A DNA stretch of 64,000 nt from NCBI GenBank assembly GCA_024305405.1, contig JAKNDB010000068.1, positions 496,001-560,000 of the forward strand, written 5' to 3'. This document shows positions 50,755 to 62,137 of this stretch, piece after piece. Under the pieces are notes generated by a model. That model was given only the letters and a program-made list of their open reading frames with translations. It was not told where the DNA came from and made no database searches. Source of the DNA: Dirofilaria immitis (lineage: Eukaryota > Nematoda > Chromadorea > Rhabditida > Onchocercidae). Every line of letters begins with the position of its first letter. Within the stretch, counting starts at the first letter, position 1. The translations under genes were made by a program, and so were the position numbers.

Positions 50755-51790
50755 TTTTTTTAATTTAACAGAGAAAAATATTGTAAAATTGCATTCTTCC
50801 ATGATATCAGGATAATATGTGATAATTCCATTCTTCCAAAATATCAGGATAACATTTATGTGATAAGTTGCACCATTTTACTAAATAAATAAACAAATTT
50901 ATTTTTGTAAAAAAATTTTTTTTTGCATAAATAAAATAATAGAATAATTTGTAAATTTTTAATTTTTAGTTTTTATAAAAAAAGTAGCCATAATGTTTAA
51001 AAATCTTTTTATAAATGTTTATAAACAAAACAAAAGAATTAAAATATCTTATAGAAAAAAAAGGAAATACAAAGATCAAAAAAAAAACGGAAACAATACC
51101 CTTAAATGTTTATCTGTTTAGTTGGTTTACTGTATTGGGCGTACAGGAAGAAAAAAAAAGGAAAAAAATTGAAAAACAATTTACTCCTAATAAACATCCC
51201 CTCCCTCCCCTCTCTTCCCCATTTTTTGATTTGTTCTAAACAATTATCGCATATACTGTAAACAGATCGTATCATATGCAATTTCCTATATACTCTCAAT
51301 ACTTTAATTATAAGTAAAATTGTCGTACAGTAAACCTAAAAATTTCGCAATTATAAAATTTTTATACTGTAAGCGTAAAAAATTTCGCATTTTATTTTGT
51401 AAAATTTTTTATACGGTAAAATTATTTTGCTTTTATATAAATAAATTTGTGGGGAAAAAAAATGTTCCCTATTAATCAAAAATTTGTTTTCGCATTCTTT
51501 GCCTTCCTCTTTTACAGTAGCTGAATGGAAAATATATGTAGATATATAAATGAATGGGAAAGTTTGGTAGGATCTTACTTTTCTAATGAGTTCTGTCATC
51601 TTGAGCAAAAAACGGATGCACTAGCAGTAAATAACCTGTGACCCCGAGAGCAAGTAACGGAAAAACTCAAATAACACGATGACGATGATGATTCATCGTT
51701 ATCATTCATTCTGCAATACCAGTAAATATCGGCATTCCGATCATTTATTTTTTTTTCCTTTCCTTTTCTTTGCATCATCACATATGTCCG
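50752..51790. other. AT-rich gene-free stretch
   Basis: Contains short duplications such as 'ttccatgatatcaggataa' (50796-50850) and 'tactgtaa' motifs near 51250-51420. No gene is recognised. Confidence 0.5.
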
Positions 51791-51794
51791 TTTT

Positions 51795-52115
51795 TTCCCT
51801 TTCATTTGTTGTAAATGTCTGTCGAGAGTTCTCTTTTTCTTTCCTTCTTTTTCCCTTCATTTGATATAAATGTCTGTCGAGAGTTTTCTTTTTCTTTTCT
51901 TTTTCTTTATTTGTTATGATGACTGTCGAGAGTTGTTTTTTCTTTATTTGTTATAATGTCTATCGAGAGTTGTTCTCTTTATTCTTTCTTTTTCCCTTTC
52001 ATTTGACGTAATATCTATCGAGAGTTGTTTTTTCTTTTTCTTTTTCCTTATTTGATATAATGTTTTGTCGAGAGTTCATTATTTGATATAATGTCTGTCG
52101 AGAATTGTTGTTGTT
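51795..52115. repeat. About 50-bp tandem repeat around 'gtctgtcgagagtt'
   Basis: Seven or eight copies, each TGTC(T/G)(G/A)TCGAGAGTT followed by a T/C-rich stretch and 'ttgatataat'. Confidence 0.88.
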
Positions 52116-52544
52116 GTTGTTTTAATAAATGAATGAAAAAAAAAAAAAAAACGATAAAATAAAAATTTCTATAAATCGTTGCTCATATTTGTCTCACCTG
52201 TTGCTGCTACTTATTATTACATAATCAACAAATATATATATGAAATATGAAAATGAGGAGAATTTTTTTTTTTTGCTAAAGCTATCCTCACTCGTGATAT
52301 TTTCTTTTGCGGTTGAATAATGGAATGAATGAGAGTGAATGACCTGAGAAATGAGCTCACTACCTGACCTCAAGTGAATAATTATCCGCTACTCCTCTAT
52401 CCCTCCAATCCTTTTTCTTTTTTTTTTTTACCTGCTAAAATTCCTACAATAGCTTTGCACATTTCACCTCACGTGCCATTACTATAGAGCGAACGTTGCG
52501 TCAAGTTGCGCATTTATATTACTTTTTTTCCTTTCTTTTATCAT

Positions 52545-52940
52545 TACCGTTACCTTAACTTTACCTTACCTTTACCTTTACCTTTATCTTTATCTTTATC
52601 TTACCTTTTACTTTTACCTTTACTTTTACCTTTACCTTTGTCTTACTCTTACTTTTACTTTTACCTTTACCTTTAACTTTACCCTTACCTTTACCGTAAA
52701 CTCTTATCTTATTACCTTCACCTTTACTTTTAGCTTTGCCTTTACCTTACCTTTACCATTACCGTACTCTTGTCTTACTTTTACCTTTACCTTCACCTTT
52801 ACCTTAACTTCACTTCTACCGTATCCTTATCTTACTTTTACCTTTACCTTCACCTTTACCTTTACCTTTACCTTGCCTTTATGTTTACTTTACCTTTACC
52901 ATTATTTTTCCTTATCTTACCTTTACCGTTACCTTATCAT
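52545..52940. repeat. Hexanucleotide (CTTTAC)n array
   Basis: About 390 bp of CTTTAC, CTTTAT and CTTACC variants. It is not the nematode telomere unit TTAGGC. Confidence 0.92.
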
Positions 52941-53179
52941 TATCCAATTTACTATTGAAAAGTTCATTTTTATGATAAAAATTTTCTATTATTTTTTAAA
53001 AAGAAAATCTTTCAAATAAGGAAATGGCAAATAAATAAAAGTTTGGGAAAAAAGTTTTGGAAAATAAATATAAATTTTATCATATCATAGTATTTTTCCT
53101 TTGTAAATTTAATGAATAAATCTATTACATCTAATTTTATCATTAATCATTCGGAATATATTAAATATTTTAATTATAA

Positions 53180-53180
53180 C

Positions 53181-53215
<35 letters not shown>

Positions 53216-53222
53216 GAGAAAG
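53180..53222. repeat. (GA)n microsatellite
   Basis: Simple GA run. Confidence 0.92.
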
Positions 53223-53359
53223 ATTATTGAAAAAAAAAGAAAGAAATTTCTCTTAACAAGAATCAAACACGTAAATATTGTTCCATCACGTGATATGAAA
53301 TTAATATTGTATTAATATTCAGACAGAGACAAGATAAATTTGTTAATTGCATATGAGAA

Positions 53360-53485
53360 TTACGTAATCTAATTATACGTAATATTTAAAAAGCATATTC
53401 CTTTGCGCAAAGATTTTATCACGTAATATACGCAAACATTTTATCATGTAATATACGCAAACATTTTATCACATAATATACGCAA
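53360..53485. repeat. 24-bp repeat with ACGTAAT/ATACGCAAA motifs
   Basis: Three copies of 'tttatcacgtaatatacgca' plus 'aaca', preceded by ATTACGTAAT near 53360. It shares its core with the array at 4490-4885. Confidence 0.85.
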
Positions 53486-54084
53486 TACCAAACATGTACA
53501 TAATTATGTATTCCTAATTACATTTTGTCATCTAATACGGTAAAAAAAAATATAATTAGATTAACTTCAAAATAAACTTTAATCAATTGCAATAAATTCA
53601 TATCTGATAATATGTAAGATAATACAAATTGATTGATTGATCGATGGATGATATTTTTAACAAAAAATAAATAAATAAATAAAAACTAAAATTCAACAAT
53701 AATTAATTTAAATTATGCAAATATTAGTTAGCATTTAAAAAAAAAAAAAGAAATAAGTTGGATGCATGATATGATATGATCAAAATATATTTATTTATAC
53801 AATTTGAAATATAATAATACCAAATGACAAGTTCAAATGATAAGTTCAAATGATACGTATCATATTTATCATACTATATTGATATATTTATTGATATTAT
53901 TATCATTTAAGAAAAAATATTTTTAATTGTATATTTACTAAAAATTTTCAATTATTCAATTTTTTAAAAGCAATAAAATAATTCAATAAACTATTGATAT
54001 TAATTTTTTTTCCGCATTATTTACCTTATGATACTACAGTATACATCAATTGTTTACACATTTTTCCTCCACTAATGATATATG

Positions 54085-54091
54085 ATGTTTA

Positions 54092-54125
<34 letters not shown>

Positions 54126-54299
54126 GATGATATCGATGATGATGATGATAATGATGATGATATCGATGATGAAAATGATGATGATGGTGGTATTGTTTTC
54201 AAGGATAATTAATAAATCGCTAAAATCATCGCATCTATTTTCCAGTCATTCCGAATGCGTACGTATATTTATATATGTGTGTATGTGTATGTGTATGTA

Positions 54300-54331
<32 letters not shown>

Positions 54332-54350
54332 TGTGTGTGTGTTATGTGTT
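54085..54350. repeat. TTG, GAT and TG microsatellites
   Basis: (TTG)n at 54093-54127, GAT-rich at 54125-54190, (TG)n with ATG interruptions at 54275-54342. Overlapping Leu/Met/Val frames are spurious. Confidence 0.92.
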
Positions 54351-54694
54351 GTTTTTCAACTATTTCACTTGTTGCAGTGATAACAAAAACCGAATTACAG
54401 TATGATAAATTATTATTGAAATGAGTGATAAAATAATTATAATTCTAAACAGTACAAAATAAACATCCATTCTATTCGCTTAAACTTTGACCTTTTAATA
54501 AATTTTTATTTTACACAAAGAAAAAAATGGCAAAATTTTGATTTGCTTAATTACATTTTTCAATTGTCTACGGTAGATGCATACAACTTCATGTGATCAA
54601 TTATTTATTGATCGATAAAAGAAGATGACGAGAATGATTAAACCAATGTAATTGCAGCATTTTGTTTCTGCAACAGATTATTTCGGAGCTATAG

Positions 54695-54696
54695 TA

Positions 54697-54729
<33 letters not shown>

Positions 54730-54985
54730 TATTATTATCATCATCATCATTGCCATTATCATCATTATCATTATCATCATTATCATTATTTATCATTATC
54801 GTTACATCATCACTATCACTATAATCATCATCATTATTTATTATCATCATTATCATTATCATTATCATTATCATTATCATCATCATTATCATTATAATCA
54901 TCATAATTATTTATCATCATTGTCATTATCATTATAATCATCATTATTATTATCATCATCATTATCACCATCATCATCATCCTAA
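54695..54985. repeat. ATC/ATT microsatellite
   Basis: About 290 bp of CAT, CAT-TAT and ATC variants. Poly-His, poly-Met and poly-Asp frames here are spurious. Confidence 0.94.
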
Positions 54986-55599
54986 ATATTTGTTTGGAGC
55001 ATTTTACAATGACACAGCATCATAAACAAGTTACAGTTTACAATATGCTAAATTAATTTAACCTGGTTTTTTCTCAAAACAAAAATCATATTGGATAATT
55101 TTCACCTGCTTTATCAAATTATATTTTAAAATGATAAATGACGAAATGTTAGATGAATGAATAATCCAGATCATCATATATAAGCTGATTGTTGATGCAA
55201 AGATTAACACGAAATAATTTATCATAATTTTATCAATTTATCAAATTTAAATCATAGCTAAAAAATTTTTTGCAACGCATAAAATATTGTTATTTTGTTT
55301 CATTCATTTTCATTAAATACAAATACAAATTAATTAATTATAAACTTTTTGTCATTTTAAATGATAAGAAGAAAAAAGAAACAAACAAACAAACAAACAA
55401 CAATATACTAAAATTATTTAAATTTAATTTCATATCAAGTATTTGAATTAAAATTTTTGATATAAAATGATTAATATAAAAATTAATAACAACAAAAAAT
55501 TTATACAAAAAAATTTTATTAATTCAATGCATACAATTTTTATTGGATAATTTTCATATCAAAATTTATATATTATAATGAAAACATTTATAATGAAAT

Positions 55600-55760
55600 A
55601 AATCATTTCTCATTTAAATAATTTAATATATTATGATAATCAATTATGATAACCAATATCAACTCTCATTTAAATAATTTAACATATTATGATAATCTCA
55701 ATATCATTTCTTGTTTAAATAATTGAATATATAATGATAATTAATCAATATTTATGATAA
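55600..55760. repeat. Short degenerate repeat around 'tatgataatcaat'
   Basis: Three or four copies with 'catttaaataatttaatata'. 54986-55600 and 55761-55985 are AT-rich without recognised genes. Confidence 0.7.
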
Positions 55761-55989
55761 GCGCAATATCTTTTTAGCTAAATATAATTCAACGAAAAGA
55801 TTATCAAATTATGTAGTAATGTAAAAATTGAGAAATTAATTTGAAATTTCTACCGTAAATTATTTTGTAGTATTTGTATTATGGTATTATTTCTATGCAA
55901 TCAAAAAGTATCATTACAATATTGAGATATGAAATGAAGAATATTTGATCGAACAAAGTAACTGTAATTACAACTAGAAAAACAATTTA

Positions 55990-56072
55990 AATAGAAGAGA
56001 GGGAGAGAGAAAAGGAAGGAAAGAAGGAAGGAAAGAAGGAAGGAAAGAAGGAAGGAAGGAAGGAAGGAAGGA
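55990..56072. repeat. (GGAA)n tetranucleotide repeat
   Basis: AAGG/GGAA units with AGAA interruptions. Confidence 0.92.
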
Positions 56073-57045
56073 ATATGAAAATGACAAGATGTAAACATCG
56101 TTAAAAGACATCAGAAGGAAAATTTTCATTTGTGAAGAGTAAAAACTTATAGAATCTCTCTATGCATTCATTGAAAGTTGGATTCTGTAAGTTTATTTCC
56201 CTTCAGCAAATCAATTTTTTTTTTTTGGATCATTGTAAAGATCAAAAGAAGCAGAGATTGATTTGCTTTCGATTTGTTGATGATTTGCTTAGAATATCAA
56301 ACATTCAAGTAAATAATTATATATCTCTCGTCCATATGTCTCATAAATATATATCTCTATATTCTTTTCTAATGTATCATCAATATCTATCTTATTGACA
56401 TCTACCATATTCTTCTACAAATGACAAATGACATCAAGCAAAAATATACTGCAACACTGATTGGTTGACAAAATTGATGCATAAAAAGAAAATTTAGAAA
56501 TTTCATTCGAGAAATTTGTTATTTAATTCGAGAAATTTTTTTTTTAAAAACTTATTTTTACATTTGATAATTTTATTATCATATCTTATTTGATTCAATT
56601 AGGCAAAATAATGAAGCAAAGTTTAGTAAAAAGTTTTAGTAATATTTCGAAAATTTGTCAATATTTATTGATTGAAGATATTTTAAAATTGTTCTGACTT
56701 ATATCAGAAATAACAAATATTTTTTCGAGAAATTTCAAAAATTCAATCATATTCGAGAAATTTCTAAAAATTGATTTTACATTTATTAATTTTCAATGTT
56801 TTAATTTAACTACAAAAATGGATGGAAAGAAAAAATTTATGAAATTTTTTGAGATATCTAAAATGTTGCATTTATTGATGGTCTATTTTTAATCCTTCTA
56901 ATGATATTTGAAATGTCAAATATGAATTGATAAAATTGATTGATAGAAATTTTAAAAATTCATTCTCGAATGCTTTCTAATATTTCATACGAATTATTTA
57001 TTGATCAACTAATTAGTATTGTTGTTACTTTTATTTATTTATTTA
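56073..57045. other. AT-rich gene-free stretch
   Basis: Several 'tcgagaaattt' duplications near 56505-56760. No gene is recognised. Confidence 0.5.
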
Positions 57046-57130
<85 letters not shown>

Positions 57131-57132
57131 GT
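57046..57132. repeat. (ATT)n microsatellite
   Basis: About 28 nearly uninterrupted TTA units. The poly-Leu frame is spurious. Confidence 0.95.
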
Positions 57133-57143
57133 TGAATTAGATG

Positions 57144-57243
57144 TTTGTCATTTGTCAAAGAATATGGTAGATATTCTGATTCGTCCAACGAGCAACGAAA
57201 GCGATGCATCAGAAGAGAATGTATAAGAGATGGATCGAAGATA
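57144..57243. other. Coding-like island, strand unresolved
   Basis: One hundred bases of mixed composition in AT-rich DNA. On the plus strand a frame between an acceptor-like GTCAAAG and a donor-like GAA|GTAATA reads EYGRYSDSSNEQRKRCIRRE. On the minus strand a frame reads FDPSLIHSLLMHRFRCSLDE and continues to a stop in the adjoining repeat. It may be an isolated exon or conserved non-coding element. No family is recognised. Confidence 0.25.
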
Positions 57244-58017
57244 TATGAAGTAATAATAATGTTTACACCATAATGATATATGTAAATATATGGTATTCAT
57301 TACGTTTATCATCATTTTGATTTCTTTTAATTACTATAAATTCCAATTATCATTTCTGATTATATTAACAAAGTAAAAAAAACAACACGGAATATTAATT
57401 GTTTACATTGATGGAAGAATATATTTTTAAATTCCCTCTTATTAATATTTAATATTAAAAATTACAAATAAATTAATATCTTTTCCTTTTTTTTTCATTC
57501 AATGAAAATATAAAATATTACAATAACAATTTAATTAATTATTTTTATATTTAATTAATTTGAATTAAATGAATTGAATATTTTCTGTTTTTATTTTTTT
57601 CAATTATTTATATTTTTATTTTTATCGTTGCAAATTTTTACTTAAAAAAATTTTTGATAATATTTTGTTCTTTTTTTTGATATGAAATTTAATTATTGTT
57701 TTTTGTAATCAAATTATTAAATATTTTTTTTCTAATATATCGCTTATCAAAAAAAGAAAATAAAAAATGAAACTTTATATTATAATGTATAATTTTATTT
57801 ATACATAACTAATGATAATTATTGATAATCCAATACATGCAGTGATAATTAATTAATACGAAATTGTAGTATATACTAAATGAAATTAATGCATTTAATT
57901 ATCCATCTATTTATTGCATTAAATGCCGAATGATATTTGTTTTTAAATATATTATCAAAAATGTTATCAGATTTAATTTGCATAAGATAAGAGAAATGAT
58001 TAATGCATAAATTATTC

Positions 58018-58052
58018 AATACATCAATGTATATTCTATACATTGATGTATT
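58018..58052. repeat. Inverted repeat hairpin, 16-bp arms
   Basis: Perfect arms around a 3-nt loop (TTC at 58034-58036), with 'acatcaatgtata' as the left-arm core. 57250-58017 is otherwise AT-rich with no gene seen. Confidence 0.9.
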
Positions 58053-58089
58053 TATAAGCTATAATAGCAAGACAAAATATTGACATAAA

Positions 58090-58395
58090 ATGATTTATCA
58101 GTTATCAATTATTACAATATTAGTTGTTATCTAGGCAAGTATTTCTTAGAATCAATGATTTGTTATCACAATATCAGTCAGTTATCAGTTATCTTACAAA
58201 AGCATTTCATAAAATCAGTTATCCCTTATCACAATAACAATCAGTTATTAGTTATCAACGAAAGCATTCCATAAAATCAATGATTAGTTATCACAATATC
58301 AGTCAATTATCAGTTCAACGAAAGCATTACATAAAATCAATGATCAGTTATCGCAATATCAACCAGTTATCAGTTATCAACAAAAGCATTTCATA
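58090..58395. repeat. About 62-bp tandem repeat, five copies
   Basis: Copies combine 'gttatcacaatatcagtcag', 'ttatcagttatcaacgaaag' and 'catttcataaaatcaatga'. Confidence 0.88.
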
Positions 58396-58970
58396 AATAT
58401 AAAATTTTATTTTTTTTTACATCCTTTCTTAAATAACTAAATATCATTTTGCAAAACCTATCAAACGATGAATCGAAAAAAGTTTTCATTCTTAATTTAT
58501 CATTTTGTTTGTTTGTTTATTTGTTTTTTTCTCTCTCTCAAATATATTTGCATGTGAATTCAAGCTTATCATGATAAAATGATTTATAGATGAAAAAAAA
58601 GACCAGTACAATGATAACAATAATAATAGATTTATTAAAAATAAATAAATATTAATAGTTCAATTTTTTTAAGTTTAAAATATGAACATATTTTTTGAAA
58701 AGTAAAAAAAATTATCTTTGACCTATTAATAGATTAATAAGTATTGTTATCATCTGAACTGATAATAAATATAAATTTTAGGTGTAAAAAGTATTTCGAG
58801 AATTTCGAGAATAATTTCTTTGCTTTATTATTTTTTCTCACGATTATTAAACTATCGTTATAGATGCATGTAAATATAATCAAGCTATTAGATTAGTATA
58901 ATTTAATAATCTAAAATTTTATTTGACATATGACCTCTATTTTTTTTTGGTAAATTTTAGTTATAGGTGT

Positions 58971-60116
58971 ATGATTGTAGCAACAATGATACCAGCATAT
59001 ATGGGTGAAGTTAAAAGTGATGGTGGAAATCATCATCTGTATTTTTCATATCCAACACCAGTAGCTACAAATATGGTACCAGCTAATTTTACCGCCTACA
59101 GTATGCAAATACCGCCACCATATGATGCTACAACGGTTGTTAATATTGCTAAACATCATGAGGAAAATTTTTCAACTATCACTTCCATTCCGTCAACATC
59201 ATCTACCATTATGTCGTCCGCTTCAACATCATTATCACAACAACAACAACAACAACACCAACACCAACAACAACATCAAGAACAACAACAACAACAACAA
59301 CAACAACGATTACATCAACGTCGATCAATTGTACCGGTGGATGAAGAAGCTCGAAAAAGTAATGAAATTTGCAAACTGCAAAATTGTCTCGACAACATTT
59401 GACAATTATTGAATGAGCAACAACAACATAAATATGCAAGAATGGAAATATTATGCAAATTGTTGCTGTATGCAAAAACAAGCAAGCATATATCAAACAA
59501 AACAATAAAACTACAATTAAAATGTTATGTCTTTTAATAATTTGTTTTTTTTTCTTTCTTTCTTATATATATAATTTAAATTTAATAGTTTTTAAATTAG
59601 ACTTATAAATTTGATCGAAATATTAGCATAAAATTGGAAATTTTAAAATTAAATTTTTTTAAATTGCGAAATATTAGCGAAAATTGCGAAATATTTTTTA
59701 AATTGCGAAAAATAAATTGGAAATTTTAAAAATTAAATTTTTCTTTTGAATTGCGAAATATTAATTTTAAATTTGATTAAAAATACAATAAATGTAAGGG
59801 CAAAATGGGAGAAATTAATTTTTAATTAAAAAATTTAAAAAATAAATTTGTGTATATTTTTAAAGAAAAAAAATTTTGTATATTTTTTTAAATTATTGTT
59901 TATTGTTTATTGTTTTTGTTGTTGTTGTTATTGTTATTGTTGCTGTTGTTGCTGCTGCTTTTTGTTTTTAAATTTTCCAGGATTATATAATCATCGAAGG
60001 ATTAATTCTAACTAGCTACAATACAATACAATACAGATCAATGGGCTTCAAATTATCGTTCATCATTTTGATAATGATTGGCAATTGAAAATAATTTCAA
60101 AAACAATCATATCTAT

Positions 60117-60147
<31 letters not shown>

Positions 60148-61180
60148 AATGATGATGATTATTGTTAGCTGCTTTTGTTTTTGGCCAAGCCAAAAACAAT
60201 TATCGTGCATTGATAGACAAAACGACAGATGGAATAATATCGGGATTTACGAGAAAGAGACAATCAAGCCCAAATTTTTTTTTTCCTTTTTACTTTTTTA
60301 AATAAATAATTTTTGATTGTAAACAAAAAAAGAAAAGAAAACAATAAATAATTGTTTATTTATTTAGTTGATTTAATGGAAAAAAAATTTAATTTAAAAA
60401 ATAAAATTAATTAATTATATGATTGTATTTACTGTAATGGTAAGGTAAATACAAATACAAAAATATATTTATTGTAGATATCGTGAACGACGAGATAAGA
60501 ATAATTTAGCAGCAAAAAATCTCGAAGTAATCGACGAGAGCGTGAGAAGATGATGCAACGAAAAGTTGATGAGTTGGAAAAAGAAAATGAAGCGTTACGC
60601 GCACAATTAGCAATTTATACGCAACAATTAGATTACGTAAGTTGTTACTATTGTTGTTGTTGTTGTTAAATTATTATTTTAGATTACGTAAGTTGTTGCT
60701 GATATTATTACTGTTATTGTTATTGCTGTTGCCGTCGTTATTGGGTTGTTGTTGTTGTTGTTGTTATTGGGGTTGTTGTTGTTGTTTGTTATCGTTACTA
60801 CTGTTGTAATATGAAATTAACCTTATCTGAACTGTTTATTACAGGACATTTGAAGACATACAAAACAAACATTCATCATATGATAATAATAATAATCATT
60901 AATTATTCATTTTATTTAAAATGAATGACTGATAAAATCTATCAATTATCTTTAGTCATTTTTTTCTTTCCTCTCTTAAATATTTTCGATGGGAAAAGAA
61001 AAATTTGATAATTTAAGCAATAATTTATAGGCACGAAAAGAATATGAACGACAATTATCATTATCATATACCGCTCAACAACAAGGAATGCTACTTCGTG
61101 ATAATCCGACCAATTTAATACCAACAACACAATCAACATCCATACTCTATCCATCATTTTCTCAATCAACTGTTACCTGA
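58971..61180 (+). CDS. bZIP transcription factor, PAR/CES-2/C/EBP-like
   Basis: Three exons, 58971-59358, 60478-60636 and 61031-61180, give 232 aa if two missing A residues are allowed. The N-terminal region is low complexity, with a Gln/His tract at about residues 87-115 (encoded at 59237-59310). The basic region begins with YRERRDKNNLAAK and continues SRSNRRERE. The NNxAAxxSR core with the preceding Y-R-x-R-R resembles CES-2/PAR and C/EBP factors. A leucine zipper follows (VDELEKENEALRAQLAIY). The family binds TTACGTAA-type sites as dimers in the nucleus. Breaks are at the A5 run of the exon 1 donor (59354-59358) and the A6 run 60514-60519 inside the basic region. An undetected small exon could also explain the first. 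The start at 58971 follows an acceptor-like TTATAG by 4 nt. Confidence 0.84.
59237..59310 (+). repeat. CAA-rich triplet tract encoding poly-Gln
   Basis: In-frame CAA with CAC, CAT and GAA interruptions inside bZIP exon 1. Length polymorphism is likely. Confidence 0.93.
59890..60165. repeat. TTG and GAT microsatellites in bZIP intron 1
   Basis: (TTG)n/(CTG) at 59906-59960 and (GAT)n at 60116-60160. The poly-Met frame over the second is spurious. Confidence 0.9.
60628..60697 (+). repeat. Duplicated 5' splice site of bZIP exon 2
   Basis: TTAGATTACGTAAGTTGTT at 60628-60646 spans the exon 2 end and donor; an identical copy lies at 60679-60697, offset 51 bp. In the second copy an acceptor-like TTTTAG directly precedes ATTAC and GTAAGT, which would define a five-base microexon. 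Both copies hold ATTACGTAAG. A TTG-rich tract (60650-60815) surrounds them. Confidence 0.9.
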
Positions 61181-62137
61181 TTATTATTTTCTATGATTAT
61201 TTGTTACTTGATTTTTGCTCTATATTTGATTATGAATATGAAGATCGGAAGAAATTAGAAAGATGGAAATTACTTCGCGAAATTACTTCAGAGAAATTAC
61301 TTCAAAATCAGAAGAACGAAATGATAGCAATCAAATGATTCGCAATAATGATTGTTATGACAAAATTGATCATTGAAATCATTTAAATTTATGTCATCTA
61401 TGAATGAAAGAAAATCATGAATCTTTTACTCCAATTTTAATTGTATTTTATTAAATTATGATTAAAATCGAGATTTAGGAAATTGCAACATCATTATCAA
61501 AAACTGTTTTAAATCTAAAGGGTTTTATATTATTCTTACCTGTTAAAAATTTAAGACTGTCCATATTCAGATATATTCGTCATCCATAATTGTTTTGTTA
61601 TGTCAAGTTCTCGAGATTTTTTACTCCATTTATGCTTTCAAACAACATGAATCAATTTCATAAAATAACAATTACAAATAACTCAACATTGTAAAATATG
61701 TGGAAGCAAGAAAAGAAAGGATTTTACAAAAAGCACGATTAAAGACAATATTTGAACATTTCAATATCGAAATGTAAATGAATTTACAACCAGTTATGGC
61801 TTTACACCGAAAAATTGCTATTTGGAAATATTTCATATCTTAGAAAATCATATGAAATTTAAAAAAATCAAGTAAGGAATGAGAAATTTCATCAATTCTA
61901 ATTACTTATTCAGTTTAATCTCTTCTTAATTAACACTGTACATCAATAAGAGTCACAGGTTAAATTATCTGCAAAGTGGCCCAAAAATAATATAGACCAA
62001 AATGAACATTATCTTCCGCATTGTTTTAATTTTGAATTTTGTTTTCTAAAATAAAATACTGAGAAAAGAAATGTTTTGTATAAAATCGAAATCTCACGAA
62101 AACAGCAATAAAAAGAAAGGTTCGAATATTTGAGTAT
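61181..62137. other. Convergent spacer between bZIP and RPA1
   Basis: The two genes face each other, so both 3' UTRs probably lie here. A short 'gaaattacttc' triplication is at 61266-61302. No other gene is seen. Confidence 0.6.

Noticed and set aside
52545..52940. CTTTAC array as an internal telomere tract
   Set aside because: The unit is not TTAGGC, the nematode telomere repeat, and is strongly mixed.
54082..54904. Frames rich in Leu, Met, His and Asp on both strands
   Set aside because: Simple-sequence repeats open in all frames.
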